From Acytostelium subglobosum LB1 (taxonomy: Eukaryota; Evosea; Eumycetozoa; Acytosteliales; Acytosteliaceae), in NCBI RefSeq assembly GCF_000787575.1, contig NW_012236523.1, positions 869,854-933,853 of the forward strand: DNA of 64,000 nt. Reading direction: 5' to 3'. The notes beneath the pieces were generated by a model. It saw only the letters and a list, made by a program, of their open reading frames with translations, was not told where the DNA came from and ran no database searches. Shown piece after piece: positions 1 to 11,211 of this stretch. The position numbers and the translations under genes were made by a program. Each line of letters begins with the position of its first letter. Positions within the stretch are counted from its first letter, which is position 1.

Positions 1-1398
1 AGGATTAAATCATTCTTTAGACGAGACAGCAGCAGCAGCAATAGCAACAACACACACACTAGTGATGGATACATCGGCACATCCTCCAACACTAGTTCAT
101 CTTCAAATGGAAGTGCTAGGAGTGCTCAGTTGAGTTTGTCTCCCACTGTGGAGCAATCAATATCATTTAGACTACGCAATAGTGCTGAGCGCAAACACCA
201 ACCTCAATCACCTAAACTTCAATCTCAATCTACACAACTAAATTCACCATCACAATCACAATCACCACAACTACAATCACAAAATAATTCCTCCGCTAGT
301 AATAACAAAATAATTACTGCGGGAGAAGCAATAATATATAACAATAGTCACCCAAATCACTCCAACCCGCACAGGAAGCCACTTAAGAGGTCGCGCTCCT
401 ACTACGAGTCTGTCAACGGTACCTTTGGAACAAGTACCCAACACTTTGATTGTTGGATCGATATGGCCAACGATGAGGAGGAGAGCTACCATATTGACGA
501 CCAGCTAGACCAACAGTGCCAACTGTCAATGGTGGAGCCACATTACAATCATCATTTGGAGAGCATTGCTGCTGAGGAGGATTGGTTCCGCCAGCCCGAG
601 GACTGGGAGATCAACCTCAAGTATCTCTACAAGTGGAAGTGGAGAGTAGAGATGGAAAAGCATTTCAAACGCTATCGCAAGAACCGAACCAAACTGATAC
701 ATGACGAGCACTTCAAGAACAATGTCGTCAGAAGCTGTGACAGCAGTCCATGTACATTTGTATATAACTTTGAAGAAGGAATAGAATCTGGACGAGAGAT
801 TGATGTTGGACATGATGATGAGGACGATCAAGCTCCGGGGCGTGACGAATTGAATACCTTGCCACACGACCCAGCATTCCTTCAATCACTACTGGACAAC
901 CTTGACGAGATATGCCACTCCGATGGCCTAGGTCGCCCCATTGAGTCCAGCTCTACATTCTTTGACATTGGCGACTATGACCTTTCCTCGTTTGATGGCC
1001 TCGACGAAGATCAAGACTTTGACCTAGAGATTGATGACACTGGTGCGCTCTATGCTGTCTTCCGCTCGCCTGTCGGCACCATCAACTCTGACGAGGAGTT
1101 CTGGTCATCCTCACTGCACTCCTCTGTGATATCCGAGACGTCAATGTCTCCGGCCACCACAACAACCACATCACCAACCTTTGTACAGAAGCTCTACAAC
1201 CTTGTGGACGAGTGCAGTCTGTCGCCAACCGAGGAGGAGAATGTCATGTTTGATCAATTCTTGGAACATATCAAGAATCTTCAATTGCCAATGACCTGTG
1301 AGGAGAACAACATCAACAACTCATCCAGCGATGAGTATTACTCCCAGACTTCCGCTACCAGTTCCTGGATACCAGCAGCATCAGAAGTCTGCGAGTGA
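1..1398 (+). CDS. Ser/Asn/Gln-rich protein of unknown function, 5'-partial
   Basis: The frame is open from the first base, so the true start lies upstream; 465 codons are inside the window, ending in TGA at 1396-1398. The N-terminal part is low complexity (Ser/Asn, then Gln-Ser-Pro repeats). The middle has an acidic/aromatic stretch and a basic, Trp-rich segment around 600-710 (residues WEINLKYLYKWKWRVEMEKH) that may form a helix. The rest is acidic with Ser/Thr tracts. No catalytic motif, signal peptide or membrane segment is visible. The phrase FVQKLYNLVDE near the C-terminus resembles the start of a heat-shock-factor DNA-binding domain, but the rest of that domain is absent. I do not recognise the family. 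That it is a real gene is supported by the long frame and by codon use like its neighbours. Confidence 0.7.
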   Translation, partial: RIKSFFRRDSSSSNSNNTHTSDGYIGTSSNTSSSSNGSARSAQLSLSPTVEQSISFRLRNSAERKHQPQSPKLQSQSTQLNSPSQSQSPQLQSQNNSSASNNKIITAGEAIIYNNSHPNHSNPHRKPLKRSRSYYESVNGTFGTSTQHFDCWIDMANDEEESYHIDDQLDQQCQLSMVEPHYNHHLESIAAEEDWFRQPEDWEINLKYLYKWKWRVEMEKHFKRYRKNRTKLIHDEHFKNNVVRSCDSSPCTFVYNFEEGIESGREIDVGHDDEDDQAPGRDELNTLPHDPAFLQSLLDNLDEICHSDGLGRPIESSSTFFDIGDYDLSSFDGLDEDQDFDLEIDDTGALYAVFRSPVGTINSDEEFWSSSLHSSVISETSMSPATTTTTSPTFVQKLYNLVDECSLSPTEEENVMFDQFLEHIKNLQLPMTCEENNINNSSSDEYYSQTSATSSWIPAASEVCE

Positions 1399-1769
1399 AT
1401 GAGTAAGAGTGCGCCGAAAGTGAGAAAATAGTTGTCTCGTCTCTTAATATTGATGATTAAATACAAATAAACTATTAGTTGTATATTCCTACATTATTAA
1501 TTGGTTGATTGGTTGACAGGTCATCTCATCGATGGGAGTAGTGATAAGATGTGGGTAACCCTAAACAGACCCATCACATTCGTCTTTTTTTTTGTGTTTG
1601 TTCCAAAGAATTTAACACAACCCCTCGTGTGCCTCTTCACTTTGAGCACTTCATCACTCTTCACTTATCAACAACTCACTCATTCACTTTCATTCATTCA
1701 TTCTTTACACCAACAACAAACATATATATATATTTATTAGTTCTTTAGAATATAGAGAAATATAGAGTA
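1399..1769. other. Intergenic spacer, 3' end of unknown gene to cysS promoter
   Basis: This is AT-rich spacer with runs of CATTCATTCA and a TATATATA run at about 1721-1732 just upstream of the cysteinyl-tRNA synthetase start. It probably holds the 3' UTR of the first gene and the promoter of the next. No coding or RNA gene is seen. Confidence 0.5.
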
Positions 1770-3801
1770 ATGACTGAACCAGCACAGACATCCCCAACAT
1801 TACAGGGAAAGAAAAAGAAGGAGCAACCAGAATGGTTCCCACCTCAAGGTGTACCCTCTGAGCTGATGATCTACAACTCGTTGACCTCATCAAAGGTATT
1901 AATGGAAGAGATGATTGATTGATCAATTGGATGGTCCACAAGCCTAACACGAACATACACATAGAATGCATTCATTCCATCCAGCGGAGGAAAGTATGTG
2001 TCATGGTACATTTGTGGACCTACTGTTTACGATGCCTCACATATGGGACACGCAAGATCGTACATTAGTTTCGATATCATTCGTCGTATTATGAAGGATT
2101 ACCTAGGATATGACGTACAGTACGTGATGAACATCACCGATATCGATGACAAGATTATTGATCGTGCCAACAAGTCTGGTGTCACTCACACTGAGCTCTC
2201 TCGCAAATGGGAGGCGTCCTTCTTTGAGGATCTCAAGGCATTGAATGTTCTGCCACCAGATGCCCTGACAAGAGTGACAGAGTACGTCCCAGAGATCATC
2301 ACATACGTTCAAAAGATCATTAGCAATGGCTACGCCTACGAGTCGAACGGCTCCGTGTACTTTGACACTGAGAGCTTCAAGAAGAACCACGAGTATGGCA
2401 AGCTCGAACCATCGTCCGTTGGCAACGAGAAGTTGATCAGCGAGGGCGAGGGCGCGCTCACAGTCGGCACTCAGGACAAGAAGAACAAGTCCGACTTTGC
2501 CCTGTGGAAGGTCTCCAAGCCTGGCGAGCCAGAGTGGTCGTCACCCTGGGGTCCAGGCCGTCCAGGCTGGCACATCGAGTGTTCCGCCATGGCCAGTGAC
2601 ATCCTCGGTCCAAACATTGACATTCACTCTGGCGGTGAGGACCTCAAGTTCCCCCATCACGACAATGAGATTGCCCAGTCCGAGGCTCACTATGGCTGCA
2701 AGCAATGGATCAACTACTTTATCCACTCTGGTCATCTCCTCATTGATGGCCTCAAGATGTCAAAGTCGTTGAAGAACTTTATCACCATTCAAGTATGTTG
2801 TTGTAGTGATCACTGCTATCAACTCATATCACTCACTCACCAATATACATCACCTACTACTATAGGCTGCTCTAGAGAAGTACACAGCAAGACAGATCAG
2901 AATGTTGTTCTTGATTCACAAGTATGACAAGCCAATGAACTACAGCCAAGAGTCAATGACCAATGTGTTTGAGATTGAGAAGATCTTCTCAGAGTTCTTC
3001 CACACGGTCAAGTCCGTGCTGAGAGATAGCCCGGGCGATCTGCCACAGTCATGGAACCAGGTCGACAAGGACCTGAACGCCCATCTGCTTGCCGCCAAGA
3101 AGAACATCCACTCCTACCTGCTCGACAACTTTAACACTGTGGACGTGATGCACTCTCTCACCGACCTGATCAAGAAGACCAACATCTACTTGGCCGACAA
3201 GTCGAGGAACCCACGTGTCGCCATCCTCACCAACATTGCCAACTACATCACGTACATTCTCCGCGTGTTTGGCGTTGTCGACACCTCATCCATTGGCTTT
3301 GGTTCTGGCGAGGGCAACGTCGAGGAGGCTCTCAAGCCAGTGCTCGACGCGACCATCGAGTTCAGGAACCAAATGCGCACGGCTGCCGCTGCCAAGGACA
3401 CCTCCAAGATTCTGCAGACATGTGACTCATTCCGTGACGAGGTGCTCCCTCTGCTCGGCATCAAGATCGACGACAAGCAGGGTGGCTCTGTGTGGAAGTT
3501 TGAGGACAAGGAGGTGCTCAAGAAGGAGATGCTGCTCAAGAAGGAGATTGAGGCCAAAAAGCAGGCCGAGAAGGAGGAGCGCGCCAAGAAGGAGGCCGCC
3601 AAGCTGGAGAAGGCCAAGATCCCTCCATCAGACATGTTCAAGGCTGAGACTAGCAAGTACTCCCAGTTTGATGCTCGTGGTGTTCCAACGCACGACAACA
3701 CTGGCGCCGAGATCACCAAGTCACAAAAGAAGAAGTTGGACAAGGAGTTTGATGAGCAGACCAAGAGCCACAGCAAGTATCTCGAGTCACTGAAGCAGTA
3801 A
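1770..3801 (+). CDS. cysS: Cysteinyl-tRNA synthetase
   Basis: Charges tRNA-Cys with cysteine (class I synthetase). Three exons: 1770-1895, 1965-2792, 2866-3801, all phase 0, giving 629 residues. The zinc/catalytic-site signature [18 protein letters not shown] carries Cys59 and the HIGH-type motif HMGH (about 68-71). GWHIECS and [13 protein letters not shown] are the family's zinc-ligand and active-site segments, and KMSKS lies at about 306-310. The C-terminal part is the helical anticodon-binding region followed by a Lys/Glu-rich charged helix typical of eukaryotic cytosolic enzymes. The ATG at 1770 is chosen because exon 1 then splices in frame onto [15 protein letters not shown], the expected family start. 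No targeting peptide is seen, so a cytosolic enzyme is inferred. Confidence 0.95.
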
Positions 3802-3940
3802 TCAATCAGTCAATCAAACACTACCGACACATCCACAATAATATAATAATTAAATAATTGTTCAGCGCTAAGATGAACCATCCCCATCGATCACTTTATT
3901 GGAGTTCAATCATCATTTGGAGAACGATACAGTCTTGATT

Positions 3941-4056
3941 CCATGAACACTGGTGTTCAATATTAAGAAGGTTCCATCATCTATTCGACTGATTGATTCC
4001 ATGAACACTGGTGTTCAATATTAAGGAGGTTCCATCATCTATTCGACTGATTGATC
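3941..4056. repeat. Tandem duplication, 58-bp unit, two copies
   Basis: The unit beginning ccatgaacactggtgttcaa at 3941 recurs at 3999 with about one mismatch (agaagg versus aggagg). Two near-identical copies in a spacer imply a recent duplication. It directly abuts the inverted repeat at 4054-4248, next to the broken end of the FNIP gene. Confidence 0.85.
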
Positions 4057-4248
4057 CCTAGTCTGGACAACCATTTCAGGTCCTTCAATGTAAGAGTGGC
4101 ACTCAATTCAATTGATGGAATACTTAGCTACATCACCAAGATGGTGCCAACGTCGACATCTATAATATTGAGTACAGCATAGGAAGAGTGAATAGGTACA
4201 GCAACCATGCTGTCCCTCAAGGTGTGAATGGTTGTCCAGACTAGGGAT
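4054..4248. repeat. Perfect 22-bp inverted repeat at the broken end of the FNIP gene
   Basis: Arms 4054-4075 and 4227-4248 are exact reverse complements (core cctagtctggacaacc). The right arm lies in the minus-strand FNIP reading (SPIPSLDNHS). The left arm, read on the plus strand, continues as SLDNHFRSFNV, which resembles the internal FNIP-gene segment LPSHHLKSFNV. The gene tail therefore seems to have been copied and inverted. Confidence 0.85.
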
Positions 4249-6400
4249 GGGAGAGTTGTAGTTGCTCATTGTGAGGTGCTCCAACTTCTTGGGGAAACTC
4301 TTGGTAGTGAACTGAGGTTTGATGATGCGATTGAATGTTGACTTGGTGTGACCACCAAGTCTCAATCGTCTGAGAGTCTTTGGCAAAGTATGTGGCTTGA
4401 TCTTCTTGGTATAGAGGCTCCCAAGATCAAGATCAGTAACTTTTGGAGGAAGAATGATCGATCAAAGGGAGAGTTGAAGTAAAGTTCGAACTTTAACTTT
4501 GTAAGAAATTCAAATGGCTTTTCCATTCCAATACCTTCAAGAATGGATAGATCTCTTATATTTAAACGAATCAATACATTTTGTAGATTCTCGGAATCTC
4601 TTACAGTATCATCAATGATGCTGGCTGAAGAACCAGTGTACTCAAGTGATGTAAGTGATTCAGGTAGCTCACATACTATCGTCCTTTTTGATGCTATTCC
4701 GAGACTGAGCAGTGCTGAAGGGAGAATGCAAAGCATCAGAGTCTGATGGAAACTAGTACCAAATGATAAACTGGTGATAGATGAAGGGAGTGTATCCAAC
4801 ACCACTATAGGTTGATTGAACGAGTCACCAAACTTCAAAGTAATGAGTCCAGTTGGAATTGTACCCTCATTGATCGGTTGATTAAAACTATGACCAAATA
4901 TCAATGATTCCAAGCTATTTGGAAGTACTCTTGGAGATATTTCCTGATTATATTCTCGTCCAAAGGTTAGTGATCTAAGATTAGATGGAAATACACCAAC
5001 TCCAATTGGTTGATTATAATTGGTACCAAACTCCAATGATTGAATATTATCTCCAAGTATATTTTTCTCCAACAATTTATTATATTCTACGCCAGTGCGA
5101 AGATTCTCTAAATTGTTTGGTAAGACTCCAGGTAGTAGATAATTGTTATATGTTCCTAGATGAAGAGATATCAATGATTGTGGGAGTGTTCCAACTGTTA
5201 AACCTTGATTCATATAATGAGGTAAGTCAAGTGATGTCAAACTAGAGGGGAATGATCCATTTATATATAGTTTCTTTATATAATGACCAATTGACATATA
5301 ATCCAAACTAACATTGAATGACTTTAAATGATGGCTTGGTAATATTGGCAGGGGAGTATTGTAATTGATCAAAGTAAGGTGTTCCAGTTTAGATGGAAGA
5401 CTCTTTGATGTCAGCTGAGGTTCAATCAACGACCCAATGACAATGTATTGTATCCACCAACTGCGAGTCGCTTGAGTGACTTTGGCAAAGAATGAGGTTT
5501 GTTTACCAGAATGTACTTGCTACCCAAGTCAAGATCTGTCAGTGTCTCTGGAAAAGAAGTCCGAGTAAACTTGTCATTGAAATTGGTAAAGACCAGTTTT
5601 GTTATGGAGCTTGGAAACAATCCATACCTTAGATTAATTGTTGTTTTCCATAGGCAATTTAAAGACAACGATATCAATGTTGAGGGAATATTGATTCTAA
5701 ATTCTCCAATCCATCTATTCAAAGTCAAATGAGTTAGAGAAGGTATGATCAAGTTTTCAAGTTGAACTCCATCCCCCAGATCTAGGGATAATAAAGTGTT
5801 TGGAAGTTCTAGTTCTTTGCAACCATCAGGTGTCCAATAATGCTTCAAGAATCCAAAATTGAGACTGATCAATGAAGGAGGCAACACCTCGAGATCTAAT
5901 TTATGAGAGAATTTATATCCAAATGAAAGACTACGGATGAGAGGTGGCAATGAACCAGATTCTAATTGTTGATTAAAATCCTTTCCCAAGGTTAATTATG
6001 TCAACTTCTCTGGCAACACCTTTGGATTTATAGGGTGATTGAAACTATTGCCGACTTTCAACGAGGTAAGAGATAGGAGTACCCCGACACGAATTGATTG
6101 ATTGAATAACTTTCCAAATACTAATGTATTGATTGAGTTACCTAGAGATAATGGCTTTAATTTTTGATCAAATGAATCTCCAAAATTGAGTGTCTCCAAA
6201 CCATTTGGTAGTATTCCAGGAGTAAGAGTTTCATTGAAAGAGCCAAGATGAAGATATAACAATGATGGTGGAAGTGATACTAAACTTGGTGTTTTTTCCA
6301 AGTTTGGAAGTGATAGAGAGGTCAATCCACGAGGAAGAGTTGAAATGTTCAACTTATGAAAGAAACAAGATATTGTTTTAATATTTAAATTCATTCCCAC
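4108..6400 (-). pseudogene. FNIP-repeat protein gene, disrupted
   Basis: This is a run of FNIP repeats (LPxSLxxLxFGxxFNQxI pattern, about 22 residues each), an LRR-like solenoid family expanded in dictyostelids and often linked to F-box proteins; here no F-box precedes the repeats. The first ATG read is at 6400. The repeat pattern continues past three breaks: an in-frame TAA at 5996-5998 where the repeat expects an ordinary residue between EKLT and LTLGKDFNQ, a frame change near 5430, and another near 4460. The 3' end runs into the inverted repeat at 4054-4248 and loses similarity. Either it is a decaying paralogue of the intact FNIP gene at 17454-19409, or some breaks are sequencing errors. 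The inverted tail favours real decay. Confidence 0.75.
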
Positions 6401-6695
6401 TAAAGTTATTTATATCCATTTATTAATTGAATGAAAAGAAAGAAAAAGAATGAATGAATGAAGAAGTCGGTGGATTGTTGTTCATCTGAATAAATATGTT
6501 ACTTCTAGGAAATATAACTTTGAGGTTGTTGGTGAAGTTCGAAAAAGAATATCATTTTGGATTCCTGAATCGTGAATTTGAATTTAGGCGCGCCCGAATG
6601 ATTAATTGCTTGATCTCAAACAAAGTGTCATTTACTCATCCATCAATCAATCGTACACACACATAACATATATCTATCAATCTTATAATAATAAT

Positions 6696-8177
6696 ATGGA
6701 GGAATCATCATCTAGTACTACATCATCGATTTCAACCTCAATGTCAACAAACAACAGTGACGAGATAGCTAATGCAAAGGGAAAGGTTATCGTTGCCAAA
6801 TCCTTGTTTGATCAAGGAGACTATACATCATGTTGTGAACTACTTGCTACTTGTTTGACTACTATGTATGTTATGTTTGATTGACATGAAATGAAGACAG
6901 ACTAGTATACTAATCATAATCAAACATGATTAAAGGTCATCGATTTATGGAGAGGAATCAATCGAGTTGGCACCAATCTATCTTAAATATGGAGATGCTT
7001 TGTTGCTATCGTACAAGACGAATGAGTCGGATGTGTTTGGATCTAAACCAGGCGATGACTCGGATGAAGAGGATGTAGAACCAACAACAACCACTACTAC
7101 TACAACTACAACTACATCGACCAGCTCGACGACGACTGAAGACGCTCCCCATCTTGAAGAGATTGAAGATGGTGGCGTCGCCGCATCCGCCGCCGCACCA
7201 TCATCCTCATCAGACATTACCAAGGATCCAAGATTCGCTGCACTTCAAAAGAAGGCTCAAGAGGACATTGAGACATTGGAGCTGGCCTGGGAGATTGCCG
7301 AGTTGGCTCGTGTAATCTATCAAAAGGATGCCAAGGAGAGCAATAACCATCGATTCAAAGAGCTCTCAGAAGCACATATCCTCATTGGCGAGATCTCTAT
7401 TGAGTTGGGTATGTTGCTGCAGCGATTTATTGTGGATCATCCCAAAGGGGATCTGATGTGGACTGACCATTCATCCCCACCCCAAACAGATAACCTTGAT
7501 GGCGCCCTGCAAGAATATGAGTATGCCTTGGAGCTTAGAAAGAAGCATGATAAGGACGACCTGCGATCGCATGCACAAGTGTATGTTTCTCTAGACCCAG
7601 GCGATAATGATGGATGCTGTCCACACATCATACTCACATCACACTACCCTATAGTCTATTCTTCATTGCTCTAGTGTACCAGTTAAAGAATGAAATGAAG
7701 CTATCAGAGAACGCCTATAAACAGGCATTGGCCAACTTGACGACATGCCTTGAGACTCTGCAGAGTATGGCAGAGCCTCCAGTGGACGATATTCAGGAGC
7801 TCAAGAATGTTATTGCCGAAACCCAGCTAAAGATGGTTGAGGTCACTCCAATCGACACATCCAACGAGCCAGTGCCCAAGGAGCTGCAGAACATGGCCGT
7901 GCCCGAAACCCTCTCTATATCAACGTCGGCCAGCGACAAGCTCCCGCCCACACCCGTCAAGCACTTTGGCACCTTTGGCAAGGCCACCAGAAAGAAGGCG
8001 CCAGAAGCAAAGGAAACAACTACAGAGACATCATCAACAGAGACACCAACTGCCACTGCTCCAGCGACAAAGAAGAAGAGGACATTGGAATCATTGATGA
8101 GTGGTGAGGCAGCTACATTCGCCACGACACAGAGCCAGGCAAAGACACAGGAAGACAAGAAACAAAGGACTGATTAA
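6696..8177 (+). CDS. NASP/SHNi-TPR-type histone chaperone
   Basis: Likely histone-binding TPR protein of the NASP/Hif1/Sim3 family, which carries H3-H4 dimers. Three exons: 6696-6865, 6936-7580, 7655-8177 (phase 2 at both junctions), 445 residues. Residues about 24-80 form TPR 1 (AKGKVIVAKSLFDQGDYTSC then IELAPIYLKYGDALL). A long acidic/Thr-rich loop follows (DDSDEEDVEP and poly-Thr), matching the acidic insert that interrupts a TPR in NASP. Further TPRs continue through LELAWEIAELARVIY, LDGALQEYEYALELR and LVYQLKNEMKLSENAYKQAL. The C-terminal tail is Thr/Lys-rich with KKKR, a possible nuclear signal. The exon-3 acceptor at 7654 was chosen because it restores the expected TPR helix. Converges on the Alba gene. 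Confidence 0.75.
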
Positions 8178-8408
8178 TTAAAAAGACGTCTGTCCATTTA
8201 TCCATTATCTCCTAAATGACCGCACGCGGTGGCCAAGTTGTATACATTGTTTGTCCAGTTGAAATGAATGATTGAATGATTGATTGTTGGGTTGAGAGTA
8301 CTCTGGACTAGATAAGATAAGATTGGGAGAATGGAATTGATAATGGTTGTTGCAGCAATGAGTGGCGCAGATGTGTACACGTGAATTGGAGTTGATTCTT
8401 CCAAAGAA

Positions 8409-9317
8409 TCAATTTGATTGGCCCTCTGACATTGATGTATCATCACCATTCCTGTCCATTGAACGTCGCTTGAGTCCTCCTCTTCTTCCTCCTCTTCCTC
8501 CTCTGCCTCCTCTTGAGCCGCCTCTACTTTGTCCACCTCTATGGGAACCTCTGTTGCCACCTTCTGTTTGTTGCTTGTCCATTGTGACATCACCATCATC
8601 GTTCTCATTGTTGTTGTTGTTGCCATCGTTGGAGTTGAAGTTTCTTCCACCTCTTCCACCTCTGCCACGACCACCTCTTCCTCTACCGCGTCCACCTCTG
8701 CCTCTTCCTCTATATCCACTGCCTCTTGCTCCTCCATTGTGGTGTTGTACCTCTTGCTGATCACCACTACTGCTACTGCTACCTCCACTGTTGTCAGTTG
8801 TAGTTGTTGTGGTGGAAGTGGTCTTTGGTTTGGCGTCCCTGGGCTGAACCATTGACTCTGGCTGTGGAGGTTGGTAACCCAACTGTGTAGTGTCTGGTTG
8901 TATCTTTGAGAGTGTAATCCTAATGAATGGTGTCTGCTTCCTCATCTCTACTATATCCAATCCTTCCTCCTTTGGCAGATACTTTGTGACGATGTCCTCA
9001 GTTCCAACCTCTGTGACCTGATGTATGCCGGCCACACGTCTCTTGATCATCTCAGTGACCAATATAGCCTTTGGTATTGTGCTTGATCCTACAGCCTTCA
9101 TAAATACTGTGTTCTATAATCATACATCAATTGAATGTTAGTCTTATACTGATCCCTCAAGTTCATTCATTGAACTAGTACATACCTCTCCCTTGGCAAA
9201 CAAGTTGAGTCCATGTTCAATTGCAGGACTAACCTTCCTTGTGTATGACAGTCTGATCTCATTCGGCTCAACCTTGTTGTTGTCCACCCTTGGTACCTTT
9301 ACGTACTTGTCCATCAT
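8409..9317 (-). CDS. Alba-domain protein with RGG tail (Rpp25-like)
   Basis: RNA/DNA-binding Alba family protein, related to RNase P/MRP subunit p25 and the RGG-tailed Alba proteins of plants and protists. Two exons on the minus strand: 9317-9186 and 9113-8409, phase 0, 278 residues. The Alba core spans about residues 19-125: EIRLSYTRKVSPAIEHGLNL, then MKAVGSSTIPKAILVTEMIK, the IHQVTEVGTEDI strand and PFIRITLSK. The C-terminal half is a long RGRGRGG/RGGRGG tract with acidic breaks, typical of RNA-binding and methylated RGG tails. Its 3' end faces the NASP gene about 230 bases away. A role in translation or in RNase P/MRP is possible; sequence alone does not decide. Confidence 0.85.
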
Positions 9318-9689
9318 ATAATCTAGATTATGTCTGATGTCTACATTGTTGATTGTTAGTGATCAATTACTCGTTGTTTTTTGAATGATTGATTGAAGGC
9401 TGATGATGATTGTTGATACATACTTCACAAACAAGTGATATCACTACTGTATTGTATCTATGTATGTATAAGTTGTAGTAATAATTGAGTAGATTGACAA
9501 GTGACACGTTAAGAGATGTGGACGTGGTAATGAAGTGCTGGGCGAGGTGTTACCACACAGAGGGGTTGATGGGGCTATCCATAAAAGGGAAGTTTGTGAA
9601 CATTATCTCAACAATTCATTCATTCAATGAGATAGTATAAGATACTTACAAAGAGATAATACAGATAGAAGAGAAGTGAGAATAGAGAA

Positions 9690-10106
9690 ATGGTCAATAT
9701 GGATGAAATAGAGAACAAACTACATGATGATGGTGATATTGAAGAGAAGTTGGAGAAGGACTTTGAGCATAGCATGAAACAGTTTGGAATCTCTGAAGCA
9801 GGCATACAACTATTCAAGACTGGTGTATGTATATTTACATATTGCGATTGTCTAACAACAACGATCTATCATGATATCTAACTCATGACTTGAACAACAA
9901 CCTTAAAGGATGGATCACTATTCACAAGGAATGATCCAACTAAAGAAGAGATAGAAAATCATAAGAAATTTGTTGATAAACAAGGTGATCTATTTGCCAA
10001 GGTTGTAATGTTAGAGGAGGAGAATGAACAACTCAAACAAGATCTTGCGAATATGCAACGTAAACTAGATGAAAAGGATCGTATTATTGCATCCCTAAAG
10101 AAATAA
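9690..10106 (+). CDS. Small acidic coiled-coil protein, unknown
   Basis: Two exons: 9690-9824 and 9909-10106, phase 0, 110 residues. The first exon is acidic (DEIENKL, EEKLEKDFEHSMK). The C-terminal 45 residues have heptad spacing (VVMLEEENEQLKQDLANMQRKLDEKDRIIASL), a clear coiled coil that could dimerise. No signal peptide, membrane segment or basic DNA-binding region is present, so a bZIP factor is not supported. The splice gives FKTG-DGSLFTRND, which reads naturally. The family is not recognised; an adaptor role is only a guess. Confidence 0.7.
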
Positions 10107-10458
10107 GAAGTCAATGACCATTGACCTAGTCTTGTAGTGTACATAAAAGGTGTATGGTAGGCTGGACAATCAGTCTGGCTGTCTGGTTTGCTGGCTGGAT
10201 GACAAATGGAAGACGACTTCCAATCATCAAGTCCACACTAATCAGCCCAAAGTAACGTTAGTTGTTGGATGATCCTCCTTAATTAAATTAAAAAAAATCA
10301 AAAGTGGTGTCACTCGTCAATCTCTCTGCAACCACACACACGCGCTCACTCTGACTCCAGAGTGTATCTTGTATCCACGCGCCAACATTTATATTTGATT
10401 ATCACATATATTCTAGCTTTATACAGCATCTACCAACAACAACAACACATACACAGAA

Positions 10459-11211
10459 ATGGCCACCATCGAGGAGATTCCAGACAACGTCGAGACCACT
10501 GAGGTTCCAACCACTGAGGAGGAGCACGCCGCTGACGGCTCAAAGAAGCCATCCCGCTCTGAGAAGAAGACCAGAGCCGCCATGGCCAAGCTCGGAATGA
10601 AGCCAGTCCCAGATATCATGAGAGTCACTCTCAAGCAGTCCAAGGGTGTATGTTGATAAGCTATAGCGAAGACAGAGACAGACAGATACAGAGACAGAGA
10701 AAGACCGACGAATAGATAGACAGAGACGACAGAAGACAGAACAGATGAACTAACATATCGACTCTCGAACAATATTGTAGAACTTCTTGTGCATTGTTGC
10801 TGAGCCAGAGGTGTTCAAGGCCACCGGTTCCGACACCTATGTGATCCTTGGTGAGACCACCTTCGAGGATCCAAACGCCACCCGTGCCACCAAGGCCGCC
10901 AAGAAGGTTGAGGAGACCACCAAGACTGAGGAGACCACCTCCACCACCACCACCTCTGTCACCGAGACTGCTGAGGACGACGAGAACGTCGACCTCCAGG
11001 GTCTCAACCCCAACGACGTTGAGATCGTCATGAAGGAGTCCAAGGCCTCCAAGGCTAAGGTCGTCGAGGCTCTCAAGAAGACCGGAGACATCGTCGCCGC
11101 CGTCATGGTATGTTTCATTTATCTCACCACCTCAATAATCAAACTGAACACAAACATTAACATCCCATCTTACCTTATCACATTGCGACAATATAGGAGT
11201 TGACTTCATAA
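10459..11211 (+). CDS. nacA: Nascent polypeptide-associated complex subunit alpha
   Basis: Alpha subunit of the ribosome-bound NAC chaperone, partner of NAC beta (BTF3), shielding nascent chains at the tunnel exit. Three exons: 10459-10647, 10781-11107 and a tiny last exon 11197-11211 (four codons plus stop), all phase 0; 176 residues. The NAC domain runs from SRSEKKTRAAMAKLGMKPV through NFLCIVAEPEVFKATGSDTYVILGE. An acidic/Thr-rich linker follows, then the C-terminal UBA domain LNPNDVEIVMKESKASKAKVVEAL. Codons are strongly biased to C-ending forms, as expected of a highly expressed gene. The first intron (10648-10780) contains a GACAGA-rich simple repeat. Confidence 0.95.

Noticed and set aside
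1180-1330. Heat-shock-factor DNA-binding domain in the first gene
   Set aside because: Only FVQKLYNLVDE resembles it; the Trp-Ser and SFVRQLN segments are missing.
3941-4056. CRISPR-like repeat
   Set aside because: Only two copies in direct tandem with no spacers, in a eukaryotic genome.
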